Below, in pieces: positions 1 through 12,080 of a stretch of 59,394 nucleotides of DNA (positions are counted from its first letter, which is position 1; every line of letters starts with the position of its first letter). The notes below the pieces were generated by a model, which was given only the letters and a program-made list of their open reading frames with translations, was not told the DNA's origin and did not search any database. A program made the translations under genes and the position numbers. Origin of the DNA: Heterotrichella gracilis (lineage: Eukaryota > Sar > Xanthophyceae > Tribonematales > Xanthonemataceae); NCBI GenBank assembly GCA_032358255.1, contig JAULBX010025553.1:1-59394 (forward strand), in the 5' to 3' direction.

Positions 1-25
1 CCCACCCACCCACCCACCCACCCAC
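1..25. repeat. (CCCA)n microsatellite at the left edge
   Basis: Six tandem CCCA units open the window. They lie in what should be an ELP1 intron, since the first recognisable exon begins at 75. Nothing else is visible in bases 26-74 apart from a normal intron 3' end (pyrimidines then TTGCAG). Confidence 0.8.
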
Positions 26-74
26 ATGCATCCACAAGCTTGTAGTCTATCACCTCCCCTGTGTGGTCTTGCAG

Positions 75-3000
75 ACCAGGGGAGGAATGTACACATATGG
101 GAGAGGGAAGGGGGCCTGCACGCCAGTGGCGAGGCGACAGCTGGCATGGGTGATGCGCTGAGCTGGCAACCCAACTGCCGCCACCTGTACGCTGCGGGCG
201 AAGGGGGGGTGGTGCTGTACGAGAGGAACGGGCTGCGGCATGGCGGGTGGGGGGTGGGCGGCGCAGGTAGGGGGGGCGCATGGGGTGGAGTGTGTGGGTT
301 GCAGACCAGCTGCAGAAATGGATGGTATGGGTATTTAAAATTGGAATTGGAGAATGAGGACCTGTTGCACTGTTAGATTAGGCCCTAGCGGCTAGAGGCC
401 CAACATCACATTTTGATGGCAGCATGTTGCATGGAAGGTGAAATCACACCCCGGTGATGCGTGTGGCCCTTCAAACTCCCTGTCGGCACCTGTCGGGTCA
501 CGTGGTCTACATGCCAACCCCTTGTTGCCACCTGTCAGGCCATGTTGCCTACCTGTTGACCCCCTGTTGCCACCTGTCAGGCCATGTGACCCACCTGGAT
601 TGGAGCCAGGACTCTGAGCTGCTGGCTGCGGTGGTGCGGATGGGGGAGGAGGGGGGTGGTGGGGCCCCAATGGGTGAGGCGCTGCAGATCTGGCAGAGGA
701 GGAACTGGCACTGGTACCTCAAACACGAGCAGAGGTGGGTTTGACAGGGAGCGCAGCTTTTGCCTCACCCAAATAAGCCTAATGCATGGCCTTGATTGAC
801 AGGATGTGGTCAGACCCATTGTGAACGTGGATCGCGCGCAACGTGAGCAGAGCTCAGATTATGAGAAACTGACAAATGTGTGGGTAAGGCATATGGCGGT
901 CATATCAAAACGCCATCTGGACAAAAGAACTTGAATGCACGCTGACAACCCCCTCACCCACCCCCTTGCTTAGGTACCCCTATTGCCAGGGCCTGCTGGC
1001 CACATGGGACCCACTCCATCCCACCCGCCTGCATTTGTGCACCCCCGTGGGGGACTACCGCTGCATGGAATTTCAGCAGATTTCCGTCCCCAGTCAAAAG
1101 GGCACAATGGCTGTCATTGACGGGGCATACCTGAGACTAACTGCGCTGCGCCATGCGGTGGTCCCGCCACCCATGTGCGCTGCTAGGGCGAGGTTCCCTG
1201 CACCCGTGCAGTGCCTGGCTGTGCGGGGCTGCGGGGGGGAGGAGGTGAGTGGTAATTTGGGGGTGGTAAACATCTGGGGACGGAGGATCATGTTTTGTAT
1301 GCTGCTGATGATGATGATGGCGTTTATGTACTAAGGCCGCATGTTCTATTGCTGTAACACACAAATGCATGAAAGTTCCCTGCATGCTCCATGCTGTGCA
1401 AATGGACAGATGTACCATGGCATTTCATGCCTTCCTTGCTATGCTGCTGCAGGCCATTGCGGCCGTCAGCTCAGATGGCCAGCTCAGCATCGTGGCCAGT
1501 GTTGAGGAGGACCTGTGGGAGGAAACCCTAGATGAAACTCTAGAAACTGCGGCGGGTGGGGGGCAGGCCGCGGAGGGCGACGAGCCGACATTGGGCGCAA
1601 TTCCGGTCGATCTTGGGGTCCCCTTGGCAGGGGGTAGAAATGTTCGGCAGGTGGGGACTGTACCAGAGTCTCAGGCACTCACTCGTTTTATGTACCGCGT
1701 TTGGGTATATAACGCGTTGTAATATATAACAGCATGCTGGAGGCATGGCCAACCTTTTAGCCATGCGCCTGTAGGGATTATGGCTTGAGGCTTGAAGCAA
1801 TCAGGTGCAGGGTTCCTCTCTCAGCCATGCGCCTCGGGCTGTGCGCGATGTACTGTACCCTGAATCCTACACTGACCGATTAAGCCTGGACCCTAAAACC
1901 CTAGATACTGCGCAGGTGAGCTGGCTGGGACTCAACCGCCTGCTGCTGCTGGCCGCGCCATTGGGCGATGAGGGGGCCAGTGGGGATGTGGTGGTGGAGG
2001 TGGAGGTGGAGTGGCAAGCTGGGGAAGGGGGCAGCGGGCGGGGGAGTGAACAAGGTGGGCATAACCATTTCACCTTTCATACGGGACACAACAGCTTATG
2101 CATACGCACGGGAATAAACAAAGTTGACAAGGCGTGCATTCTGGATGTAAGTGCCAATTACCAGCCCTTTCCACTATGAATTAGGTTGTCAACTTTCCAC
2201 ATTTGGGACAGTCGTGCACCCACATTTGTATCCAGCTTTGGTGCCTGGATCCAAGCCGCGATCCATGCTTTGATTGTGAGTGGTAACCCCTTGCATAACG
2301 TACAGGGGAAGTCACCACCGATGCCAAGGTGTTGAGTATCGTCGAGATGACAAGTGGCGGGGCCCTGCTGCAGCTGGAGACGGGGGCCCTGCAAATGTAC
2401 ACCCCAGGGGGGCACATCAGCCACGCGGGCGCATTTCCAGGCCCCTGCCCCCACATGCTGGCCATTCCTGAGGCTGAAGTAGCAGGTGGGATGGAGTAGT
2501 ACAGGCTATTTGAGGTAGTTAGCGACATGCCTTTATCAGCACAACCATATGGCGGACGTGGTTGCATCACAACCATATTACTTTTGGTTTTACAGGAAAA
2601 TTAACAGCCAGAGCAGAAGTCGGTCATGCACACTTTGCACCACCTAGCTCTGTCTTGGCTGGCCTTATTCCATCTGGGAGACGTTTTATTTCAAGTACTA
2701 CAATATTGCGAACATCTGCACCTTCCCAATCTTGTTAAACATTGTGCGATTGCTGCAAGAACTGAGCACCCGGGTTGCAAGGACAAGCAACCGTGTCACA
2801 ACTGGCTTGCACGTGACCTGCATGTGTGTGCACCAGCATCCAGCACCTCCAGCACCGGCACCGGCACCTCCAGCATGTGAGTGCACCGGCACCGCCTCGG
2901 CAGCCTTGCACAGCACCTTGGAACCAGCCACTGGGAGGGAAAACAGATATATATATTTACAACCCTGCGTATTTATGTCCCTGCATTCTTGCAGGCACCT

Positions 3001-6000
3001 GCCCGTGGAAGGCGGTGGGGCTAACCCCCACCGGCCACCTGTATTTTGGACCCCACCTCATCGCCACAGAGGTAAATTCCACGGCAATTCGCGCATCTGG
3101 CGCCGGGGGCGCATTTCTGCTCTACACCACCCACGCCAGCGTGCTGCACACCCTGGCATTTGCCGACATCTTGGAGATGTTGCGGCAACGGGGGGCCGGG
3201 GCTGGCGCAGGGGAGGCGCTTCGTCCTCGAGTGTCTGCCGCTGCTGCTCGGGATGTGTCCATGCGGGCGGTGGAGGCTGGCAGCGCACTGGTGGCAGCAC
3301 CGCCAGGTGGGATACATGGGCCAGATGTGCAAACTAAACATGGAAACATGCATAATCAAAGAGAAAATAGATGAAAAGGAGGCATTTGTGTGCAAAGTAA
3401 TGTGGCGCTGCGCCCCCGAGTGTCAGCTGCCGCTGCTGCTCGGGATGTGTCCATGCGGGCGGTGGAGGCTGGCAGCGCATTGGTGGCGGCCCTGTTAGCT
3501 GGGTACATGTGACAAAATACGATGTTTGGGACAATAAGCCCAAAACACCATGCATAGGAAGATGTACTTTAAAAAAAAAGGGTTTCATGGAGGTCGTGAT
3601 CACTGAACGAGATGGGCTTTGTGAGGTGAGTATGGTCACTGTGAAAATAAGCACTGACAATGGTAAAAATGTACATCATTTACTATTTATTTGGAGGCCC
3701 AATCAGGACACTACCGGCAGGGCGCAAGTGGTGTACTTATACCCTTAGTAAGGGTATTGAAGAAAAGTCAGGGTTTTCGCGTGTTGACCCTGCCTTTCCC
3801 TTGGTGCCACAGGCTGCGTGCACGTGGTGCTCCAGATGCCACGTGGCAACCTGGAGACAGTCTACCCTCGAGCCCTGGTCCTGGCGGCAGTGACTGCGAC
3901 CCTGGATGCACAACAATATGCGCAGGCGTGGGAGCTGGCGTCAACCAACAGGGTGGATCTGAACATCCTGGTGGATTACCGGTGGCCGCGGTTTTTGGAA
4001 ATCGCGGCTGATTTTGTGGCGGCTGTTGCCAATGATGGGGACATTGCAGATGTGCTGTCGGCGCTTCAAGGGGAGGATATCACGGTGGAAGGAGGGGAGT
4101 ACAGCCACATGACGCGGCACGCTGGGCAAGGGGATGGAGAGATGCAGGTAGGTTAAGCCTGGGGCTTTTGACTGGCTTGCCACAGACATCAGAAAGCGGC
4201 CCTGGCTGTGTGCTGGGATTAGGTTGGGGATTGTGTACACAGAGAAAGATAGATGCGATGCTTGTGATATAAACACGCTATGGATCAATTGTCGTGGATG
4301 GGCCCTTCATCATTATTCTGTCATTATGGGTATCATCATTGGGGGATGACCCTGGTCATAGGGCCCCGCATCAGGCTTCGTGCAGGTGGTGAAGTTGAAT
4401 CTTCAATCAATATGAAATGATTCAACTCTCCATAATCAACCCTGGACGTGTCCCCTTGCAGGATGCGGATGCCCCCCCACATTCTGACAAGATCCCACTC
4501 ACCTGCCGAGCCGTGCGGTCCGCACTAGAGGCCCTTGACCCCCCCCGCTACTTCAAGTCCATCCTCACCTCGTATGCCAAATGCGGGGAGCTGCAGGGGG
4601 CGCTGCATATGATCAAGCAGGCAAAGGAGGAGGAGCTGGCCAGGGGGGAAATGGTGCGCTCGACACCACTTTTCCACAACATAAGTTGGACCCAAAACCC
4701 TTCGTGCCCAGGGATCGGCCCGAAATCAATTTGGCCCCTGCGGGAATCCGGAATCAAATTTCGGTAATTACCGGAATCCCCGAAATTACATATTAATAAA
4801 ACTTAAATATTGTTATTTTCCTCCTCGTTAACCCTTTTCGTCCCCTTTTTGGAAGATTGTCCTCCCTGATCATCGATTAGTTTTCTCCCCTTGTAATTTC
4901 GGTAATTTCGGCAGGAAAAGTGGGTTTGCGGGAATTAAATTCGGTGATTTCGGTAACTCCGGATTTCGGTAAATTCGTATTCCGGGCCGATCCCTGTTCG
5001 TGCCTTGTGAGAATTGACCCTGTGGTTGTGGGCCAAACCTGGAGTAGGCCAAGTGGCATGGCTCCATGGACGTGAGCGTTGCATTCGGCATGGTGGCGGA
5101 CACTGCCCATGGGACATTGGATAAGTATAACTTATGTGCCGTGCATGTGCCACATGGATCACAAGTTGTTGGCATAGGCCTAGTATCATGTCATCACGTA
5201 TGCGTGTTTTGCGCTTGTGCAGGGCGACGAGGAGGGCGACCAGGGGTCCCTGGCCGACACCGGCGTGCGCCACCTGCTCCTGTTCATTGATGTGGAGACG
5301 CTGTACAGGTGGGGGGGGGCTGCGAAACCTGCTGAGGGCATGTTTAAGCATGAGCTGTTTTGCAGTAGATTGCTCGGTGTGACGATGGCATCCTGCATTT
5401 GCCACATTGCACACACGTCAACCCTTGCCATCATACCCCTGACACTCCAACAGGGGAACCATCTTAAAACAACCCGGCAAAAACCCTAACATCAACCCTA
5501 AATTAAAATCGGGAATCCTTCCAGGGTGGCCCTCGGCATATGCGAGCTTGCCTACCTGGCCATATCGCACTCACAGTGGGGAAACCCTAACAGTATCCCC
5601 GTAAACCCTTCCAGGGCAGCCCTGGGCATGTACGAGCTTGAGCTCGCCTACTTGATCATATCGCACTCCCAGCGGGACCCGGGGGAGTACGCCCTGGAGC
5701 TGCAGAAATTCGCCCAAATGTCGCCCGCACCGCTGCGGCGGCACGCCATCGACATGCACCTGCGGCGCTGGCACCTGGCGCTGCGCCACCTGGCGGAGGC
5801 GGGGGATGCCTACTTTGACCAGGCGCTGGAGCTGGCCTGCAGCAAGGTGGGTGCAAGAGTGAATATGGAGTAGTACAAAAGGAGCCAGGATAGAAACTGT
5901 GGTACCCCACATAAAGCGTACTCGCAAAATGTGTTGTGGTCATTGCCAGGAGGTGACCATTTGGCGCTGGCGGTTTGAGGCAGGGTGCTTTGGCTGTAGT

Positions 6001-8858
6001 TCTTAAATGCTAGGAACGGAAAATTCTTTGGTGCGGTGTCCCAGAAGGGACTAAAATGCTCTGTTTGGTAGGCAGGTAACTAGCCATCACTGCGTACAAA
6101 TTTGCATCCCCACCAAAAAAGGCTTTGTCCATCCCAGGGACTCCTACGGGAGCTGCTGGCGTTGCAAGGGGACGACCCACAGCGCCGGGTTAGGGTTTTG
6201 ACCACGTACGCCGAAACCCTAGAAGGGCAGTCGCGGTGCGAGGACGCTGCTGTGGCCTTTGTTGCAGCTGGATGCTGGGAAAGGGCCATGCATGCGTACA
6301 AGGCAGCGGGGGAGTGGCGGGCGGTGATGGCCCTAGCAGGTGGGTCCTACATGGTGGCATGCAGTGTTTTTGTGGCGCAATGTAGGGACCCATCCATGTG
6401 GGGATTGTGCGGTGCGGTGTTTCCACGCAGTTGTTTGGTGGCACAAAATTCCCATGCAATGTTTACTCATGAAAGCGCATGCAGCGCCGGCTGCTGTGTA
6501 TACCCACAGCTCATCACGGTCTCATGTACATACAAACTCCACAGTGGTGTATCATCTATATGTGCACCCACAGCGGTGACGCCTTGGCCCAATGTGGCCG
6601 CTGCGTACAGGATGACATGGCATCCTGAAACAGTGGCTGTGCGCAGGATGACATGGCAAACGACACACAGCCACTATTTTAGGTTTAGGGGTAGGGATGG
6701 TGACTTGGCAATCAACATACAGCGCCAAGCCTTATCCCAACGAGTTCCCTGCTGCTGCGCTGCTTGCGACCCTCCCCTGGTGCAGAACTTTTAACCCTGA
6801 AAGGCAAACCCTGGAAAGCATGGTGACCACCTTCTCGTGCAGGCAAGCAAAGCCTGGCCCCCGACAAGATCCGGCAGCTTGCCCATGAAATGGTTGACGA
6901 GCTGGCTGGGCTGGGGAGGTATGGGGAGGCTGCACAGGTGGCATTGGAGTACTTGGACGATGCAGACAACGGGGTGGCCATGCTCACCACGGCGCACGAG
7001 TGGCGGGAGGCGATGCGCGTGGCGTACAAGTGAGGCCCTAGACCATAAACCCTAGACCACAAATGCCAACATGCTAACATCATCATGACGCGATCGCATT
7101 CTTAGGGTGTGTATCCAAACCCTGCCTAACGGTTTTCTCCCCTGCTTAAGGATTCTCGCCCCCTGCGCCACAGATACCGCCGCGACGACCTAGTGGAGAC
7201 AGTGGTTGCCCCCGCAGCCGCCGAGGCCGCTGCCGTGCTGCTGGTCGATGCACAGGAGGGGCGGCAGCGTGTGGGCAAATACGCGCAGCGGTTAAAGGAC
7301 CTGCGGGCCAAACGCGTGGCGATGGAGGTGGGTGGCCGCAATCTCTAGGCTCTAGACCCTGTATACCTGAGGGTTTTTTTGGCACCAGCAATGGGCCTGG
7401 CTCGGTATTCTTCATGCAATGGGGTTCTGTTTGGTAGACACAGGAACAACTGGAAGTGTAGACGAAACGACTGCCACCTAAGTACCCCCCTCCCCGCATT
7501 TCCGCAGGCCGCCCTGGCCGCCGCCGAGCTGGATGGGGATGGCAGCGGAGTGATCGATGACGACACCATCTCCCAGGCCTCCAGTGTGATGAGTGGCATG
7601 AGCGCATACACCAGCGCCAGCGCCAGTGGTGCCACCTCCACCACCAGTGGGGTGGCGTCCACGGTGGGGGGCCGCAAGGCGCAGCGGCTGCAGCGGAGGG
7701 GCAAGGTGGGTGCGGGTGGTGGGCGGTGGTGTGGGTCGTGCACGAGGTGCAATTCTTCAGGAAAATAATTTTACAAATGAATATAACGTATTATTTTGAA
7801 AGTGAGATATATCTATGAAACAATTTGTAAATGCACATCATGCAACTTCCCAACGCAGAACGCACTCGGTTGCCAGCCTTCAAAACCTAGATTCTGGTTG
7901 AGTGGATCGCCAAACCTCGCCTCACTGTGCCCCCCATGCCTCCCACAATTCTTAACCCCCCTCCCCTCCCTTTCCTCAGGCCAAGGGGGGTAAGATCCGG
8001 CAGGGCAGCCCCCAGGAGGAGTACGCCCTGGCCACGCACATACGAAACCTCGCCCCCACCCCCCGCTCCCTCACCGAGGCCAGCCAGCTGAACGAGCTGC
8101 TCATCCTGCTGGGCCACGAGGGCGATGCGCGGTGCCTGCAGCAGCAGCTGGCGCTACTGGCGCAGGTGCAGCGGCAGGCGGTGGAGGAGATTGACAGGGA
8201 CCCGCCGGTGGAGCCCAGGCCTGCGCACCTGAAGCAGGTGGGGGGTGGGGAGGTGGGTTGGGGGTTGGGGGCTGTGTCAAAGGGTAATGAGATGTATTTA
8301 TAAGGAATGGGTGTTTTTCCAGTAACTTGTTTCCCTTGGGTGTGGTGAGGGTTGATGCAGCAGTGGTTGGTGTTGTGCACGCCATCACTACTGTACAATT
8401 GGTTAGCAGTACGACAGAAGCGGCGCCAAGCATTTACATCCTGGCCTGTTATGTTGTATGCTGATCTAGCACAACCCAAAGTCCTGGACACCACTCATCC
8501 CTATATGGCCAAGGTAGTCGGAGGCTCCAGTGCCTTTGTGGTCTTGTACAAAACAGGGTCATACAGCCATAAAAGAGGATCTGTTTGGTTACTGCTTTTC
8601 CTTATATCTTCTTACCAGAGAATTTCATGCCTAAAATATAAAGTGAGACCGTTGCGCTGGCTAGCACCCATTGATATAGTTAATGATTTCATCACCCATC
8701 AAACTCAGAAATTTTGCCGTACACTAACTGTGCTGCACTGCCCCCCACAGGTGAAACCTGCCGGCCCCGTTGACCCGCTGGCTGATGTGCACTGGAAGTG
8801 GGACATACTGAGGCCGCTGGCTGCAGCACCCGACACCGAGACAGGAGCTCTGGGATGA
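75..8858 (+). CDS. ELP1: Elongator complex protein 1 (ELP1/IKAP), 5' end outside the window
   Basis: ELP1 is the scaffold of the Elongator complex, which modifies wobble uridines of tRNAs in the cytoplasm. Exons as read: 75-266, 581-734, 974-1244, 1453-1650, 1916-2054, 2306-2485, 2995-3306, 3813-4147, 4462-4653, 5223-5308, 5615-5846, 6138-6339, 6843-7029, 7174-7327, 7508-7705, 7980-8237, 8751-8858. They join in frame into 1131 residues plus TGA. Early exons carry the WD40 part (VHIWERE; MAVIDG followed by VVPPPMC). The diagnostic segment VLQMPRGNLETVYPRALVLA is in the 3813 exon. TPR-like helices follow (DPGEYALELQKFAQM in the 5615 exon), then a Ser-rich linker (SSVMSGMS), and the tail ends HWKWDIL, as in the family. 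The N-terminal part of the WD40 domain is missing because the window starts inside the gene. The end of exon 75-266 and the 1453-1650 exon are the least certain boundaries. Confidence 0.93.
474..563 (+). repeat. Decoy copies of an ELP1 intron/exon acceptor
   Basis: The 3' splice site of the 581 exon (TGCCACCTGTCAG followed by GCCATGT) is preceded by two further copies, near 486-521 and 522-563, each with the acceptor and the first bases of the exon. The period is about 41 bp. Only the last copy continues into the conserved reading frame (HLDWSQD), so the upstream copies are probably non-coding decoys. Confidence 0.75.
3405..3498 (+). repeat. Decoy copy of the 3' part of an ELP1 exon
   Basis: About 85 bp of the end of the 2995-3306 exon (encoding RVSAAAARDVSMRAVEAGSA) is repeated in the next intron, roughly 190 bp downstream, with few changes. 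The true donor context CCGCCAG/GTGGGA is CCTGTTAG/CTGGGT in the copy, so it lacks a usable GT donor and is probably dead. Confidence 0.8.
4709..4996. mobile_element. hAT-type MITE inside an ELP1 intron
   Basis: A 288-bp non-coding element begins CAGGGATCGGCCC and ends with its reverse complement GGGCCGATCCCTG, giving 13-bp terminal inverted repeats. It is flanked by a perfect 8-bp target duplication, TTCGTGCC, at 4701-4708 and 4997-5004. CAGGG-type ends with an 8-bp duplication are the signature of the hAT superfamily. Inside, short motifs such as AATTTCGGTAATT recur in both orientations, making long imperfect arms. It has no coding capacity, so it is non-autonomous and would depend on a transposase elsewhere. 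The perfect duplication suggests recent insertion. Confidence 0.88.
5516..5577 (+). repeat. Decoy copy of an ELP1 acceptor and exon start
   Basis: CCTTCCAG followed by about 55 bp closely matching the start of the 5615 exon lies about 90 bp upstream of the true acceptor. The copy reads as ALGICELAYLAISHSQ compared with the real ALGMYELELAYLIISHSQ. A telomere-like AAACCCTAACAG lies between the two copies. There is no donor at the end of the copy. Confidence 0.8.
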
Positions 8859-10052
8859 GGCACAGTGAGGCATCAATATAACAAACCAGCTTTCCGCCTG
8901 CAACTCTTACCTGCGTTGCAGCGGTACAGCCATTTAGTACTTGCAACACTGCCTGCTCCTCAATTTCAGGGAGTAGCTTGAATGCTTGTGCGTCTTTTTT
9001 CTGCCTGGAATAAATTAACTTTGGGACTTGGTCGGCGTATCAGGCTTGCCATTTGTGAGGTATGCCCTTGTGCAAAACCATATGCTGTAAGGAGAAATCT
9101 TGCTGCCACCATCCAGAACTCCGCCTTGTGTTGGACAGTGCTATTGAATATACCTGCCATTGGGGTCATGCGGTGTTCCCATGCCGCCTTATTTAAGCCT
9201 CACAGTGTTTATCTTCTTTCCTTTCTGTAATGTCCGTGACACGCGATGCAGATGGCGGGACGCGGGTAAATAACCTTGCTGCAATTGTTGCGCGGTCGTG
9301 CTTTGCTGGGATGAAATTCGGTAGCTTTTCTGTTGACTGGTTAGGTACAGGACCGTTCACACCGCTGAGAGAAGGCAACATGCCAATGCATGGCTGGGAT
9401 CCCTGTAGAACTGGAAGAAGATGCAGCTTTGGATGTGCTGAAACCATGTCAGGCGCACACCTGAGTTGGACACTGAGATGGATATGACAGTGGGCGTTTT
9501 CTCTTTCTTCTTTCTTGAACACTTGCCACGTTGGTGGTGTAGGACGCAAACCCGCGTTTATTTGCTAACGTGCAAAACCTTCCAAAATACCTTCGAATTA
9601 AGTAAATGGGCCCAATTTTCCTTAGTTTGACCTCCTCGCTGAGAGTTCATCCCTGTCTTCCTGTGCCACCTTTGCGGAATGCTGACATGGCAGCGCTGGA
9701 TCGAGCAGGATCAGGCCCGATTCTCTTTCTTGCATCCAGTTTAAACTGCCCCGAACTTTACCGCAGCAGCTACCCAAAGCATGCACCGTGTTCCACGCCC
9801 TTCCATGCACCAAACACCACGCCAGCCTCCCCGAAACCAACGATCGTGCCGCTGCTAGGTGTTTTTGGCCTGTTGGTGGCCTTGTTGCGCAGTCCCCCCT
9901 CACCAGGGCAGTCCCTGGCGTGCCGGTCTGGATACCAGCGTTATGTGTCATAGTGGCTCGATGTAAGCCTTTACCGCCACCTGCGTTTGGCCGTTTGGGT
10001 CTTTCTTCCTCCATCACTGCTTGGTGCTGCCTGATTGGCGAGGCAGCCCGCC
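8859..10052. other. Intergenic: ELP1 3' region and NF-YA upstream region
   Basis: No supportable gene is seen here. A TGTAA motif (the usual poly(A) signal of chlorophyte algae) occurs near 9084, about 225 bp after the ELP1 stop, and is a candidate 3' end signal. The remainder is probably the NF-YA promoter and leader. Open frames on both strands here show no conserved motif. Confidence 0.6.
10031..10038 (-). promoter_or_regulatory. CCAAT box just upstream of the NF-YA start codon
   Basis: The minus strand reads CCAATCAG, the preferred NF-Y core, 15 bp before the NF-YA ATG. It lies in the probable 5' leader or proximal promoter of a gene that encodes a CCAAT-binding subunit. Function is inferred from the motif only. 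Confidence 0.35.
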
Positions 10053-12080
10053 ATGGAGGGGGCTGGAAACGATGGGTCAGACAGCGCTGTACTACAAGAC
10101 AGTGTAACGGGCATTCCTGTGACGGGCACCCCCATGGAGTACAGCTACTACCCGCAACAGCAGGCAACGACAGCCGACCAGGCTGCAGCCCAGGGCATGC
10201 CTCACGTTATGTCCACCGGCGATGTGGCAGCAACCGCGCAACAGCCGTATCCTGCCTACATGGGTAGGTACTGCAGGGGATTTCATAGTGTCCCTGACGT
10301 TATTTGCAAGGGTTCTGGTGCAAAGGAAGTTAACCACACGCTGTTTTCCCATCAGGCTATGACCCTTCCACGACAGCAGCTCCCATGGCAGGAGCAGTGG
10401 TCCCAACAGACTATTACTACCCACAGGCAAGCACCTTGGCAGCTGCAGCCCTGTGTACATGAGTAACAGTATGGACCCAGCTTTGAAGAACACGTCAACA
10501 CCTCACCTTGGAACAGCAGCAGTCATGATTGGACTGCAATACTGCACCTCACCTACATTTTCCATCAAGCTACCTTTTGGGTGTGTTGGACCTCGGACAT
10601 TGCTGCATGCCCACAGCCATCTGAATACCTTTGTTTCGTGGTGCAGGGACAAGCTATGTACACGTATGACCCATATTATGCAGCCTACATGTACTCAGCA
10701 CAGACAACCATGGTGAGTACTGCATGCCAACCTGGCCGGGTTTTGATGCAGCAGCGGGTGCAAGGGGCTATGCCTTGAGGAGCAGTTATAGCGCCTTACT
10801 GTTGCCTTTTAGTATCAAGTCACACTATACTGCATGCCCACTGACTGCTTTGCAGTTGCTGAGCTGGCTTTTTGCAATATATTTAAATTGCTGGCCTGCT
10901 GGCCTCGCCATACCATGCATGGTGCTGCACCCACTGTACCACTTTGCTGAATCAGTTCAAACAGTTTTTTGTTTTTGAGTTAAAACTTGGGGCGCCTTAC
11001 TTTGCCTGACAGCACCTTCTGCCTTGGCACCTGCAGCAAATGCCCTCCCATATGCCACAATACCCCATGCAACCACGGGTGGCCCTGCCCAACGAGGTCA
11101 GTGCGGATGGCGAGGAGCCGGTGTATGTGAATGCGCGCCAATACCACTGCATTCTTCGGCGGCGGCAGCAGCGGGCGAAGGCAGAGGCAGAAAACAAACT
11201 CATCAAGCAACGGAAGGTGGGCAAAGTGCATGAAATGTAGGGTGCAGCATACGTGAAAGCTGGCTGTATGCACCAACTTGCTGGCGCCCAGCACCACCTT
11301 GCCACGAGTACACTGGTCCATCCAATGCACCCACATCAGTTCCCATGATGCTTTCGTTGTCATTCATGTCACTCCTTGGTACCCCGGGCCTATCATCTAC
11401 CATCACATTTTTTTTAATTTTAAAAATGCTATATAAATGATCAACGCGTGTCATTTGGGTTCCTTACATGATCACGCCTGTCATAAATATCGCACCACAC
11501 CCATATGGAGAGGTCGCCATGTGTGGTGCAGCCTTACCTTCACGAATCGAGGCACGCCCATGCACAGCGGCGGGTCCGGGGTGCTGGGGGCCGATTCCTG
11601 AGCGCAGACGAGGTACAAGCACTGGTCTCTGAATCTGGCAACAGCCAACCACAGTCCAGCGGGCAGACAGGGAGCGGGGATGACGCCAATGCCAATACCA
11701 GTGGTGGGACTAATGGCGCAGCACATGTGCCTCATCAGGAGCAGCAATCCAGGCCTGGTGCATTTGGACATGCCCCCACCATGAGCTCGGAATTTGCGAC
11801 ATTTCCACTGCCGCATCAGCAACAAGCATCCCTCGCATCAGGGCCCCAGCCTGGTGGGCCCACCAATGGCACAGCCAATGGCGCTTCTCACGCGTCACCT
11901 CAGCAAGGAGGCGGGAATGCGTCCAGCACACCCACCAGCAGCAGCTTGAAAGCGGGATTGGCCAGTCCGACACACAAGCTCCCCGATTCCAGTCTGAGTC
12001 AGCAAATGCTGTTGCAGCAGCCAAATGGTGCACACTTGAATGGGGGCATGCACCAATTGGAGGTTCAGGCTGCAAGCTGA
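10053..12080 (+). CDS. NF-YA: Nuclear transcription factor Y subunit alpha (CCAAT-binding)
   Basis: NF-YA is the sequence-specific subunit of the trimeric NF-Y (CBF/HAP) factor. It inserts its A2 helix at CCAAT boxes and joins the NF-YB/NF-YC histone-fold dimer in the nucleus. Exons: 10053-10263, 10356-10426, 10647-10712, 11037-11216, 11532-12080, giving 358 residues. The A1 subunit-interaction helix ([16 protein letters not shown], about 145-176) and the A2 DNA-binding segment ([14 protein letters not shown] then GAGGRF, 177-198) are split exactly at the A1/A2 linker by an intron. The N-terminus is Gln/Tyr/Met-rich and the C-terminus Ser/Gln/Gly-rich, as in activation regions. The start is chosen for its strong context (CCGCCATGG). 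The second intron appears to be GC-AG (CAG/GCAAGC), because no in-phase GT donor exists there. Confidence 0.96.

Noticed and set aside
9622..10167. 181-codon minus-strand frame before NF-YA
   Set aside because: It runs antisense into the first NF-YA exon and shows low-complexity, non-conserved composition.
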